Below are positions 22,883 through 30,777 of a stretch of 36,360 bases of DNA, piece after piece. Both the position numbers and the translations under genes were made by a program. The notes beneath the pieces are model-generated. The model did not search any database. It was not told the origin of the DNA and saw nothing but the letters and a program-made list of their open reading frames with translations. Position 1 is the stretch's first letter; each line of letters begins with the position of its first letter. The stretch is from Embleya sp040605455 (GTDB lineage: Bacteria; Actinomycetota; Actinomycetes; Streptomycetales; Streptomycetaceae): positions 1-36,360 of the forward strand of contig NZ_JBEXCV010000093.1 of the NCBI RefSeq assembly GCF_040605455.1, given 5' to 3'.

Positions 22883-23878
22883 ATGACCGTGTCGACACAG
22901 ACCGTCAGTACTATCCAGTTCCCTTACAAGCGCACACTCGGACCGGTCATGGGCCGCTTCTTCTCGGAGCTGACCGCCCGTCGGATCGTCGGGATCCGGT
23001 CCGGTGAGCGGGTGATCGTGCCGCCCATGGAGTACGACCCGGAGACCGGGAACGAGCTCGCGCACGACTTCGTCGAGGTGGGTCCGACCGGCACCGTCCG
23101 GTCCTGGACGTGGGTCGCCGAGCCGATCGAATCGCACCCGCTGGACCGGCCGTTCGCGTTCGTCCTGGTGCGCCTGGACGGAGCCGACACCGACCTCGTG
23201 CACGTGCTCGACGCGGGCAGTGAGGACGCGGTGCACACCGGCATGCGGGTCGCCCCGCGCTGGCGCGAGGAGCCGGTCGGTCGGATCGACGACATCGTCT
23301 GCTTCGTCCCCGGCGAGCACGCCGAGAGCCCCGAGGGCGAGCCCGGCGAGGCGCAGGACGTGACGACGATGGAGTACTTCTCCAAGATCACCTACACCGA
23401 CGTGCTCTCGCCCACGCTGGTTCGCTACGCGAACAACCTGCGTGCCGGCCGGCTGACCGGGCAGCGCTGCCCGCAGTGCAACCGGGTCTTCCTGGGACGG
23501 GGTTACTGCTCGGTGGACGCCATCCTGCTCGGACCCGAGCTGGACGAGGTGTTGCCCGACCGCGGTGTGGTCTCCAACTACACGATCATCACGCCCACTC
23601 CGTATCCCGGGCAGAAGGAGACCGAGCCGTTCGCGCGTGCCTCCGTCGTGCTCGAAGGCGACGAGATGGTGATCGCGCAGCAGCAGATCCTGGACATCCC
23701 GGTGTCCGAGATCCGGGTCGGCATGCGGGTCCAGGCGGAGTGGATGCCCGACGCCGAGCGGGACGCGGCGGAGATCACCAGCAAGGGCTGGGGCACGGTC
23801 GCGGGCTTCATCAAGGGCTGGCGGCACACCGGTGAGCCGGACGAGCCCGCCGAGCAGTACATGAACCGGGTGTTCTGA
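22883..23878 (+). CDS. Duplicated DUF35 OB-fold protein, acyl-CoA-binding partner of thiolase-like enzymes
   Basis: A 331-residue protein with two tandem DUF35-like regions. The C-terminal half has the rubredoxin-like helix-zinc motif (LRAGRLTGQRCPQCNRVF, Cys196 and Cys199, with a single further Cys209). After it comes an OB-fold (VVSNYTIITPTPYPGQKETE, FARASVVLEGDEMVIAQQQI). The N-terminal half (ELTARRIVGIRSGERVIVPP, TVRSWTWVAEP, FAFVLVRLDGAD) keeps the fold pattern but has no zinc Cys. DUF35 proteins bind acyl-CoA and dock on thiolase-superfamily enzymes, as ChsH2 does with Ltp2 in steroid side-chain loss. Start at 22883 follows AGG/GAGAGG. Its stop overlaps an ATG (TGATG), and the thiolase genes follow at once. 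Confidence 0.88.
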   Translation: MTVSTQTVSTIQFPYKRTLGPVMGRFFSELTARRIVGIRSGERVIVPPMEYDPETGNELAHDFVEVGPTGTVRSWTWVAEPIESHPLDRPFAFVLVRLDGADTDLVHVLDAGSEDAVHTGMRVAPRWREEPVGRIDDIVCFVPGEHAESPEGEPGEAQDVTTMEYFSKITYTDVLSPTLVRYANNLRAGRLTGQRCPQCNRVFLGRGYCSVDAILLGPELDEVLPDRGVVSNYTIITPTPYPGQKETEPFARASVVLEGDEMVIAQQQILDIPVSEIRVGMRVQAEWMPDAERDAAEITSKGWGTVAGFIKGWRHTGEPDEPAEQYMNRVF

Positions 23879-23919
23879 TGACGGCGCGTCAAAACGCGGG
23901 CGAGACAAGGGAGACGGCA

Positions 23920-24987
23920 GTGCGGCAGGACAGCGACATCGCGATCGTCGCGACCGCGCAGCTCCCGGCGGTGCGCCGGCAGGAGCTCACCGAGACCGAG
24001 ATGTTGCTGATGGTCGTCGACGAGGCCCTGGACAAGGTCGGGCTGAAGCGCTCCGACATCGGGTTCAGTTGCCAGGGGTCGTGCGACTACATCTCCGGCG
24101 GCACATTCTCGTTCGTGCCCAACCTGGACGCGATGGGCGCGTGGCCGCCGATCCACGAGTCGCACGTCGAGATGGACGGCGCGTGGGCGATGTACGAGGC
24201 GTGGGTGCGCCTCAAGCACGGCGACATCGACATCGCGGTCGCGATGGGCTCGGGCAAGTCCTCCACCGGAGACCCGGCCGCGATGTACCCGCTCGAACTC
24301 GACCCGTACTACCTCGCGCCGCTCGGTCTGGATCCGGTCTCGCTCGCCGCGCTCCAGGCCCGGCAGTTGATCGAGTCCGGCAAGACCACCGAACGCGAAC
24401 TCGCCGAGATCGCCGCGCGCTCGCGCCGCGACGCGGTCGGCAACCCCAACCAGCAGCTGCGGGGCGCCGAGCAGGACGTGGACAAGCTGCTCGCCGAGGG
24501 CTACCTGCGCAATCCGCTGCGCAAGAGCGACGTGCCGCCGATCTCGGACGGTGCGTGCGCGGTCGTGCTCGTACGCGGCCCGCGTGCCGCCGAACTGACC
24601 GAGCGCCCGGCCTGGATCACCGGCCTCGACCACCGCAGCGAGGTGCACAACCCGGCCCTGCGCGACCTGACCGACTCCGCCTCGACCCGGATCGCCGGGC
24701 AGCGGGCGGGCGGTGTGGCGGGGGTCGAGGTGGCCGAGCTGATGGCGCCGTTCACCGCGCAGGAGGTGATCCTGCGGCAGTCGCTGGGCCTGGCCGAGGA
24801 CGTGGTGATCAACCCGTCCGGCGGCGCGCTCACCGGCAACCCGCTGATGGCCACCGGTCTGGTGCGGATCGCCGCCGCGGCCGATCGGATCCTGATCGAC
24901 GGGCGCTCGCGCACGCTCGGGCACGCCACGTCGGGCCCGGCACTCCAGCAGAACCTCGTCTGTGTCCTGGAAGGTGACAACCGATGA
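23920..24987 (+). CDS. Thiolase-fold lipid-transfer-type protein lacking the catalytic Cys (Ltp4-like)
   Basis: A 355-residue SCP-x/thiolase-superfamily protein. At the place where thiolases carry the nucleophilic Cys (NCASG) it reads SHVEMDGAW (81-89), so there is no Cys. The C-terminal GHP motif is replaced by GNP in NPSGGALTGNPLMATG. It probably does not perform thiolysis; related Ltp proteins act as CoA-ester retro-aldolases with a DUF35 partner, or as structural partners. The GTG at 23920 is preferred because AGGGAG lies six bases upstream and the length then matches mycobacterial relatives. An ATG at 23878 overlapping the previous stop is the alternative and adds 14 residues. It overlaps the next gene by four bases (ATGA). 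Confidence 0.88.
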   Translation: MRQDSDIAIVATAQLPAVRRQELTETEMLLMVVDEALDKVGLKRSDIGFSCQGSCDYISGGTFSFVPNLDAMGAWPPIHESHVEMDGAWAMYEAWVRLKHGDIDIAVAMGSGKSSTGDPAAMYPLELDPYYLAPLGLDPVSLAALQARQLIESGKTTERELAEIAARSRRDAVGNPNQQLRGAEQDVDKLLAEGYLRNPLRKSDVPPISDGACAVVLVRGPRAAELTERPAWITGLDHRSEVHNPALRDLTDSASTRIAGQRAGGVAGVEVAELMAPFTAQEVILRQSLGLAEDVVINPSGGALTGNPLMATGLVRIAAAADRILIDGRSRTLGHATSGPALQQNLVCVLEGDNR

Positions 24988-26141
24988 CCCATGAGCGCGT
25001 TGCCGTCGTCGGCATCGGCCAGACCAAGCACAAGAAGCGGCGCGACGACCTGTCGATCGCGGGCCTGGTCCGCGAGGCCGCCCAACGCGCGTTGGACGAC
25101 GCGCGGATGACCTGGAGCGACATCGACGCGGTGGTGATCGGGAAGGCGCCCGACATCTTCGAGGGCGTGATGAAGCCCGAGCTCTACCTCTCGGACGCAC
25201 TCGGCGGAGCCGGCAAGCCGGTGTTCCGGGTGCACACCGCGGGCAGCGTCGGGGGGTCCACGGCGATCGTCGCCTCACACCTGATCAGCAGCCGGGTGCA
25301 CAAGCGGGTGTTGGCCGTCGCGTGGGAGAAGCAGTCCGAGGGCAACGCGCAGTTCGGGCTCGGCGGCGGCAAGTCCGGGTCGATCGGCGCGGGTGGCGCG
25401 TTCGCGCCGTGGATTCGGGCGTACATCCAAAAGTCCGGCGCGCCCGAGCACATCGGCTGGCAGGTGGCGGTCAAGGACCGGCAGAACGCGCTGCGCAACC
25501 AGTACGCGCACCTCCAGCTCAAGGACATCTCGATCGACAAGGTCCGCGAGTCGCCGATGATGTGGGACCCGCTGCACTTCCTGGAGTCGTGCCCGTCCTC
25601 GGACGGTGCCGGCGCGATCGTGCTGACCGACGAGGCCGGCGGCGACGCGGCGGCGGCCGACGGCCGGGCCCCGGCCTGGATCCTGGGCACGTCGATGCGC
25701 TCCGAGCCCTCGTCCTTCAACGGCCGCGACCCGATCCGCCCGCAGGCCGGCATCGACTGCGCGTGGGACGTGTACAAGCAGGCCGGGATTACCGATCCGC
25801 GGCGGCAGATCGACGTGGCCGAGTTGTACGTGCCGTTCTCCTGGTACGAGCCGATGTGGCTGGAGGGCCACGACATCGCGCCCGTGAACGAGGGCTGGAA
25901 GATGGTCGACCGCGGCGAGACCGCGTTCGACGGCGACTTCCCGGTGAACCCATCGGGCGGCGTGTTGTCCTCCAACCCGATCGGCGCCTCCGGCATGCTG
26001 CGCTTCCTGGAGGCGGCGCTCCAGGTCCGGGGCGCGGCCGGGGAGCACCAGGTGGACGGTGCGAAGGTCGCGCTGGCGCAGGCGTACGGTGCTGCGGCGC
26101 AGTACTTCGCGATGTGGGCCGTGGGCGCGGACAAGCCGTAG
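24984..26141 (+). CDS. Thiolase-fold lipid-transfer-type protein lacking the catalytic Cys (Ltp3/Ltp2-like)
   Basis: A 385-residue second thiolase-superfamily protein, overlapping the previous gene by ATGA and preceded by AAGGTG. The nucleophile position reads FRVHTAGSVGGSTA (81-94), with Gly-Ser in place of Cys. The late motif is NPSGGVLSSNPIGASG with Asn in place of the usual His. Several conserved tyrosines are kept in ELYVPFSWYEPM. In Ltp2-type aldolases tyrosines, not a Cys, carry out C-C bond cleavage of the CoA-linked side chain, so a retro-aldol role is the favoured inference. The three genes DUF35, Ltp4-like and Ltp3-like keep the same order as a well-known mycobacterial cluster (Rv3521-Rv3523, recalled from memory). 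Confidence 0.88.
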   Translation: MTHERVAVVGIGQTKHKKRRDDLSIAGLVREAAQRALDDARMTWSDIDAVVIGKAPDIFEGVMKPELYLSDALGGAGKPVFRVHTAGSVGGSTAIVASHLISSRVHKRVLAVAWEKQSEGNAQFGLGGGKSGSIGAGGAFAPWIRAYIQKSGAPEHIGWQVAVKDRQNALRNQYAHLQLKDISIDKVRESPMMWDPLHFLESCPSSDGAGAIVLTDEAGGDAAAADGRAPAWILGTSMRSEPSSFNGRDPIRPQAGIDCAWDVYKQAGITDPRRQIDVAELYVPFSWYEPMWLEGHDIAPVNEGWKMVDRGETAFDGDFPVNPSGGVLSSNPIGASGMLRFLEAALQVRGAAGEHQVDGAKVALAQAYGAAAQYFAMWAVGADKP

Positions 26142-26200
26142 CCGCCGATGGCTGACCGTAGCCGCTCGTAGTCGCTCGGTTCCGCGCTCGACAAAATGGT

Positions 26201-26235
26201 AAGGCTCCTTGACCTTGATTTGGTCAAGGAGCCTT
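26201..26235. promoter_or_regulatory. Perfect 14-bp inverted repeat, operator or hairpin
   Basis: AAGGCTCCTTGACC (26201-26214) and GGTCAAGGAGCCTT (26222-26235) around a seven-base loop. It overlaps the -35 and spacer of the promoter of the reductase gene at 26277. Half of the same sequence (GGTAAGGYTCCTTGAC) occurs in the promoter region at 22817-22840. It could also end transcription from the upstream operon. Confidence 0.8.
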
Positions 26236-26243
26236 CCTATTCT
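26215..26243 (+). promoter_or_regulatory. Promoter of the nitronate-monooxygenase-like gene
   Basis: TTGATT (26215-26220), a 17-base spacer (26221-26237) and TATTCT (26238-26243), 33 bases before the ATG. The spacer carries GTCAAGGAGCCTT, matching the spacer of the promoter at 22817. Confidence 0.7.
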
Positions 26244-26276
26244 GGGGCCTTCACCCGGTGACCGGAGGTTCTGGCG

Positions 26277-27401
26277 ATGAAGCCCCCCATCTGCGTGAAG
26301 CTCGGGATCGACTTCCCGATCTTCGCGTTCTCCCACTGCCGCGACGTGGTCGCGGCGGTCAGCCGAGCCGGCGGCTTCGGCGTGCTCGGTGCGCTCGCGT
26401 TCGATCCCGAGCAGCTGGAGGTCGAGCTGGCCTGGCTCGACGAGCACACCGACGGCAAGCCGTACGGCGTCGACCTGGCGATCCCGATGGCGTACATCGG
26501 CAAGGGCGGTGGCGAGGCCGCGCTGCCGAGCAACCTGGAGAAGCTGATCCCGGAGCAGCACTGGAAGTTCGTCGACGACCTCTTGGACAGCCACGGGATT
26601 CCGCCGCTGCCCGCCGAGCTGGCGGACAAGCCGGTCAAGGCAGCCGGGCTGAATGTGGACCTGGAGTCGCGCGCGCAGATCCAGGTCTCGCTCAAGCACC
26701 CGCTGGTCAAGATGTTCGTCAACGCGCTCGGCCCGCCGCCGGCCGACATCATCGACGCGTGCCACGCGGCGGGCGTCCTGGTGGGTGCGCTGTGCGGCAG
26801 CCCGCGGCATGCGCAGAAGCAGGTCGAGGCGGGCGTGGACGTGGTGGTCGCGCAGGGCACCGAGGCCGGTGGGCACTGCGGCGAGATCTCCACGATGGTG
26901 CTCATTCCGCAGGTCGTGGACACGGTGGGGCCGGACGTCCCGGTACTCGCGGCCGGCGGCATCGGCAGCGGTCGGCAGATGGCCGCCGCGCTGGCGCTCG
27001 GCGCGCAGGGCGTGTGGACGGGCAGTCTGTGGCTGACCGTGGCCGAGGGGGACACCCACGAGGTGGCGGTGCAGAACCTGCTGGAGGCCAAGTCCACCGA
27101 CACCGTGCGCTCGCGGGCGATGACCGGCAAGCCGGCTCGCCAGCTCAAGAGCGCGTGGACCGACGCGTGGGAGGACCCGGCCAACCCCGATCCGCTGCCG
27201 ATGCCGCTCCAGGGCATCATCTTCAACGCGGCGTCCCGGCGCTTCACCCGGACCAAGAACAAGGAGCTCAACGGCTGGCCGGTGGGCCAGGTCGTGGGCA
27301 TGCTCGACAAGGTCCGGCCGACCCAGGAGGTCGTCCTTTCTCTGGTCGAGGAGTGGATCGAGACCACGGAGCGGCTGAGCGCGTTCCTGGCTGAGGACTG
27401 A
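26277..27401 (+). CDS. Nitronate monooxygenase family FMN enzyme (IpdC-like)
   Basis: A 374-residue TIM-barrel FMN protein of the 2-nitropropane dioxygenase/nitronate monooxygenase family. The N-terminus has FPIFAFSHCRDVVAAVSRAG and FGVLGALAF. VVVAQGTEAGGHCGEIS includes the conserved His, and VLAAGGIGSGRQMAAALALG then GVWTGSLWL bind the FMN phosphate. In actinobacterial steroid ring degradation a member of this family (IpdC) is a flavin-dependent CoA-ester oxidoreductase. The neighbouring acyl-CoA ligase and Ltp/DUF35 genes make such a role more likely than nitronate oxidation. The start is supported by GGAGG nine bases upstream. It has its own promoter matching that of the DUF35 operon, and ends at a hairpin. 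Confidence 0.88.
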   Translation: MKPPICVKLGIDFPIFAFSHCRDVVAAVSRAGGFGVLGALAFDPEQLEVELAWLDEHTDGKPYGVDLAIPMAYIGKGGGEAALPSNLEKLIPEQHWKFVDDLLDSHGIPPLPAELADKPVKAAGLNVDLESRAQIQVSLKHPLVKMFVNALGPPPADIIDACHAAGVLVGALCGSPRHAQKQVEAGVDVVVAQGTEAGGHCGEISTMVLIPQVVDTVGPDVPVLAAGGIGSGRQMAAALALGAQGVWTGSLWLTVAEGDTHEVAVQNLLEAKSTDTVRSRAMTGKPARQLKSAWTDAWEDPANPDPLPMPLQGIIFNAASRRFTRTKNKELNGWPVGQVVGMLDKVRPTQEVVLSLVEEWIETTERLSAFLAED

Positions 27402-27430
27402 GCCCACCGGCCCGCATCCGGCCGAGACCC

Positions 27431-27472
27431 GCCGGGCCGGGCACGCGGGAGGACTCGCGCGCCCGGCCCGGC
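27431..27472. terminator. Bidirectional hairpin terminator
   Basis: Perfect 12-bp stem GCCGGGCCGGGC/GCCCGGCCCGGC (27431-27442 with 27461-27472) and an 18-base loop, 30 bp past the reductase stop and upstream (in window terms) of the convergent gene ending at 27632. The spacer 27510-27600 is unusually AT-rich for this DNA, with no gene. Confidence 0.75.
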
Positions 27473-27631
27473 GATCGGCGGGTCACGGGAGGAGTGACAC
27501 CGGCCCACGCCTATGAATATCGCGAACTGTCTCGGTATTTCCGCAACTTGTGCGTATTCGGTATGTAGGCGACGAATGCCCGGTAATATTCGACGGCCTT
27601 TGCCGGCGGGCGGCGCTGCCCGCGGGCGGCC

Positions 27632-28762
27632 CTACGGGGCGACCGAATCCCACCCCGTGAAGCCCGACGGGTCGTGTCGGCCGAACGTGCCGTGTTCGAA
27701 GATGCCCACGCCTTCGGCGAGCACCGCGCCGTCGGGTCCGGTGAGGCGGGCGGTCGCGACGTGGTCGATCACGCTGAACGGGATGCGCTTGGCCACCTCG
27801 GGGTCCTTCTGCTCGTACACCGCGCCGTCGAGGTAGTCCTCGCCCTTCCACTGGCCGTGGCCCCAGTCCGGGTCGCCGCCGTAGCCCGCGCCCACGTTGA
27901 GCGCGATGTACCCGTGGTTGTCCAGGTGCAGCGTGAGCGCGTTGCGTTTGCGGTCGGTCAGGTGGATCGCGGCGCCCTCGGGCAGCCGGGTGCCGGACGT
28001 GTAGCGCACGTCGAACTCGGGCCAGCCGAGTTGCTCGGGCGCCTTTCCGGTGTCGATCGGGAAGATCCGGATCGCCTCGGTCAGGAAGCGGTGCCCCTCG
28101 GCCGACTCCTGGGCGATGATCATCAGCGCCTGGTCGCCGAGGTGGATGGGGATCCAGTTCCACCAGAACCCGGCGGTCTGCGCGGGACGCCCGGCCGGCG
28201 GCGCCTCGCCCGACGGGCGGATGCCCCACGAGCGGTCGCGCGAGCCGGACCAGGTCTGCGGCGTGACCGTGATTTCCTCGCCGTCCAGCGTCACCGTGCC
28301 GGTCCAGTCGCCGATCTGCACGAAGCGCGACGCGTCCAGGAGCGGCTTGAAATCGCTGCGCTGCACGTGTCGAGGTTCCGGCAACGGCGCGAACGGCGAT
28401 GTGAAGGTGAGGTCGATCGAGATGCCCTGATCCGGCGCGTCGCACACCACGCGCACACTGGCCAGCGGCTCCAACACCTCGATTCGGTACGGCCCGACCT
28501 CCTGCTTGAGCCGATCCGGGCCGAGCGCGCCCGACATCCGCACCGCGTGCTGGCGGCCGTCCTTGCGGATCACCACGTACGCGTCGATCACACCCAGGTT
28601 CGGGTAGACGCCGAGGCCGGTCGCGATCTGGATGCCACCCGAGCGGTCGTAGGCGTGCATGATGCAGCGGTCGTAGAAGTTCCGGTCGGTCGAGCCGACT
28701 TCGCTGTGGAACAGCGGGACCTGGTGGACCGGGTATTCGTCCAGGGGCACGGGGATCGGCAT
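27632..28762 (-). CDS. AttH-like/DUF7064-DUF7065-type protein of unknown function
   Basis: A 376-residue soluble protein. A textbook AGGAGG lies six bases before the ATG at 28762. It begins MPIPVPLDEYPVHQVP and has YDRSGGIQIATGLGVYPNLG, RFVQIGDWTGTVTLDGEEI, WSGSRDRSWGIRP, GFWWNWIPI and WKGEDYLDG. The DRSWGIR motif and Trp-rich beta pattern recall the AttH/carotenoid-hydratase-like lipocalin-type fold, now split into DUF7064 and DUF7065. No catalytic chemistry is established for these. They are often encoded beside acyl-CoA and steroid catabolic genes in actinobacteria, so it may bind or hydrate a hydrophobic intermediate made by the adjacent cluster. It converges on the reductase gene. Confidence 0.75.
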   Translation of the reverse strand: MPIPVPLDEYPVHQVPLFHSEVGSTDRNFYDRCIMHAYDRSGGIQIATGLGVYPNLGVIDAYVVIRKDGRQHAVRMSGALGPDRLKQEVGPYRIEVLEPLASVRVVCDAPDQGISIDLTFTSPFAPLPEPRHVQRSDFKPLLDASRFVQIGDWTGTVTLDGEEITVTPQTWSGSRDRSWGIRPSGEAPPAGRPAQTAGFWWNWIPIHLGDQALMIIAQESAEGHRFLTEAIRIFPIDTGKAPEQLGWPEFDVRYTSGTRLPEGAAIHLTDRKRNALTLHLDNHGYIALNVGAGYGGDPDWGHGQWKGEDYLDGAVYEQKDPEVAKRIPFSVIDHVATARLTGPDGAVLAEGVGIFEHGTFGRHDPSGFTGWDSVAP

Positions 28763-29063
28763 CGGGTTCCTCCTGACCACGCGCCGACGGTGCGCCGACG
28801 CGTTGGCGCTGGTTGAGACGTCGTGCGGAGTCTGCGTCAAATCATTGACGCAATCAAGCGTCTCCGGGCGGGGTGGCGGAGTCCGTCGCTACGAGCCGAT
28901 CGGTTCGCCGCGCCGTCCATGCGGCCCAATGCGCCACCCGGTTGGACGTCCCGACATCCGTGCGGTTGCCGCACTCCGTGAGAGGCGTGTTACTGAAAGT
29001 GTCCATGTGAAGGGATGTACCGCCAGGCCGCGCCGTTTCCCATCAACGGGGGGAGCGGGGGTC
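28763..29063. other. Divergent intergenic region
   Basis: Between the AttH-like gene on the minus strand and the TPR gene on the plus strand. It contains the operator at 28833-28852 and no supported gene. An open frame runs through it into the TPR gene but has no recognisable domain. Confidence 0.55.
28833..28852. promoter_or_regulatory. Perfect inverted-repeat operator
   Basis: TGCGTCAA (28833-28840) and TTGACGCA (28845-28852) with a four-base centre, about 70 bp upstream of the AttH-like gene start. The TTGACG it contains on either strand could serve as a -35. It differs from the operator at 22817 and 26201, so a second regulator is implied. Confidence 0.65.
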
Positions 29064-29096
29064 GTGACGGGAGTCCGCGACGCGTCGGGAGAGATC

Positions 29097-30000
29097 ATGA
29101 GCCACCAGCAAGACCTCGTCATCTGCCGCGAACTCGGCGACCGCAACGGCGAGGGTCGGGCGTTGAACAACCTCGGTACCGCGCTTCAGCAGGTGCGGCG
29201 CTTCGACGAGGCGATCGATGCCCACCAACAGGACCTCGCCCTGTGCCGCGAGCAGGGCGACCAGCACGGCGAGGGTCAGGCGTTGGGCAATGTCGGCACA
29301 GCGCTTCAGCAGGTGCGGCGCTTCGACGAGGCGATCGACGCCCACCGCCAGGCCTCCGTCCTGTTCGCGGAACTCGACGATCGCCACCGTGAGGGTCAGG
29401 TCCTCAACAACCTCGGTACCGCGCTCCAGGAGGTGCGCCGGTACGAGGAGGCGATCGATGCCCATCGCCAGGCCGCCGTCCTGTTCGCGGATCTCGACGA
29501 CCACCACCGCGAGGCGCAGGCTCTGAACAACTTCGGCATCGCCCTCCAGGAGATGCGCCGATTCATCGAGGCGATCGAGGTCCACCGGCAGGCCGCCGCC
29601 CTGTTCGCGGATCTCGACGACCACCACCGCGAGGGGCAGGCTCTGAACAACTTCGGCATCGCCCTTCGGGAGATGCGCCGGTTCGTCGAGGCGATCGAGG
29701 TCCACCGGCAGGCCGCCGCGCTGTTCACCGAACTCGACGACCACCACCGTCAGGGCCAGGCCCTGGACTACCTCGGGTCCGCACTCCACCAGGTGCGCAA
29801 GTTCGAGGAAGCCGCCGCCGCGCACGAGCAGGCCGCGGCCCTGTTCGCCAAGTTCGGTGACCAGCACCGCGAGGGCCAGGCCCTCAACAGCCTCGGAGCC
29901 GCACTCCAGCAGTTGCGCAGGTTCGAGGAGGCCGCCAACGCGCACGAACACGCCGCGACCCTGTTCGCCGAACTCGGCGACCACGACCGCGAAGACCAGG
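29097..30000 (+). repeat. 120-bp coding repeats of the TPR array
   Basis: The DNA repeats with a 120-base period matching the 40-residue TPR units. Blocks at about 29460-29580 and 29580-29700 are almost identical. The similarity gives good substrate for recombination that adds or removes whole repeats without a frameshift. Confidence 0.8.
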
Positions 30001-30158
30001 CCCGCGTCAACCTGGGTGCCGCCCGAAAGCGGGCACGCGGAGACGAGGAACGCCGCCCGGGCCTGCGTAAGAGGCTCGCAGCCAGACGCCGCGAGCGCCG
30101 CGAGCGCCCGTTCGATGCAATCACCGCCCTGGGCCCGGTACTGGAACCAACGCAGTAG
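29097..30158 (+). CDS. Tetratricopeptide-repeat protein (about eight 40-residue repeats)
   Basis: A 353-residue protein made almost entirely of 40-residue TPR units of the form AHRQAAALFxELxDxHREGQ, ALNNLGTALQxxRRFEEAI, repeated about eight times from residue 2 to 320. An Arg-rich tail follows. Repeats 4 and 5 are nearly identical. The ATG at 29097 has GGGAG five bases upstream; a GTG at 29064 is an alternative. The protein begins inside a TPR helix and has no other domain. Arrays like this usually form the C-terminal part of NB-ARC/AfsR-type regulators, so it may be a detached piece of one or a stand-alone scaffold for protein binding. No partner is evident. Confidence 0.8.
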   Translation: MSHQQDLVICRELGDRNGEGRALNNLGTALQQVRRFDEAIDAHQQDLALCREQGDQHGEGQALGNVGTALQQVRRFDEAIDAHRQASVLFAELDDRHREGQVLNNLGTALQEVRRYEEAIDAHRQAAVLFADLDDHHREAQALNNFGIALQEMRRFIEAIEVHRQAAALFADLDDHHREGQALNNFGIALREMRRFVEAIEVHRQAAALFTELDDHHRQGQALDYLGSALHQVRKFEEAAAAHEQAAALFAKFGDQHREGQALNSLGAALQQLRRFEEAANAHEHAATLFAELGDHDREDQARVNLGAARKRARGDEERRPGLRKRLAARRRERRERPFDAITALGPVLEPTQ

Positions 30159-30777
30159 CGGAGCGGAGGGCGCGACGCGGGCGGCACGTCACCGCGTTGC
30201 GCGCACAACCCGGCAGGCGCGTAGCCGGTTGCCCGTCCGCTCCGCGCCCGTTTTGGGCCCGCCTGGTTCGCCGGGGCCGCCTTCACCGGGCTGCCCCGGC
30301 GGCGTTCCGGGTGTGAGGGTGCCCGTCCGCTCCGCGGCCGGGTCGGGTTGGTCTGCCTCGTGGCGGGTTGCCTGTGTGCTTCCGAGGCGTGTTGCCTGAC
30401 CGGCCCGCGGCCACAGCGGGCCGGTTGCTGCGCGCCGGGGTGCTCGTGCGCCATGCGCCCGCCTTTGCCTGCGCCGGGGTGTGGCCGGCGCGGGTCGGGA
30501 GCGGTGTGGTCCCGATCCGCCGGTGCGGGCCGCCCCGGGCGCGGGGCGCGGGCCCACTCGGTTGGTGCGGGTCTCCCTGGGCGCGCTCCCCGCACCGGGG
30601 TGTGGGTCGACCTGGTTGATGGGGCCGCGCAGCGGACGGGCATCCCGTCGCGGAGCGCATGGTCGGACGTGCAACCGGCTGCCCCCGTGCCGGATTGCTC
30701 GCGCAACGCGGCGACGTGCCGACCGCGCCACGCGCTCCGCAGGCCCGGGGCGGGATTTCGGAATTGTTGATTCCGGA
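30159..30777. other. Long GC-rich spacer without a supported gene
   Basis: About 620 bases. It holds a 15-base direct repeat (GCCCGTCCGCTCCGC at 30231-30245 and 30321-30335), an inverted copy of its core at 30632-30641, and a perfect 10-bp hairpin at 30399-30425. Open frames on both strands are long only because stop codons are rare at this GC content; none has domain character. Confidence 0.6.
30399..30425. terminator. Candidate hairpin terminator
   Basis: Perfect 10-bp stem ACCGGCCCGC/GCGGGCCGGT (30399-30408 with 30416-30425) and a seven-base loop, in the spacer between the convergent TPR and MHYT genes. Confidence 0.5.

Noticed and set aside
26201..26235. Simple terminator of the thiolase operon only
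   Set aside because: The same sequence occurs in the promoter at 22817 and overlaps a -35 element here, so an operator role explains more, although termination is not excluded.
30189..30731. Open frames on both strands in the 620-bp spacer
   Set aside because: Arg/Pro-rich low-complexity translations typical of non-coding high-GC DNA; no ribosome-binding site or domain.
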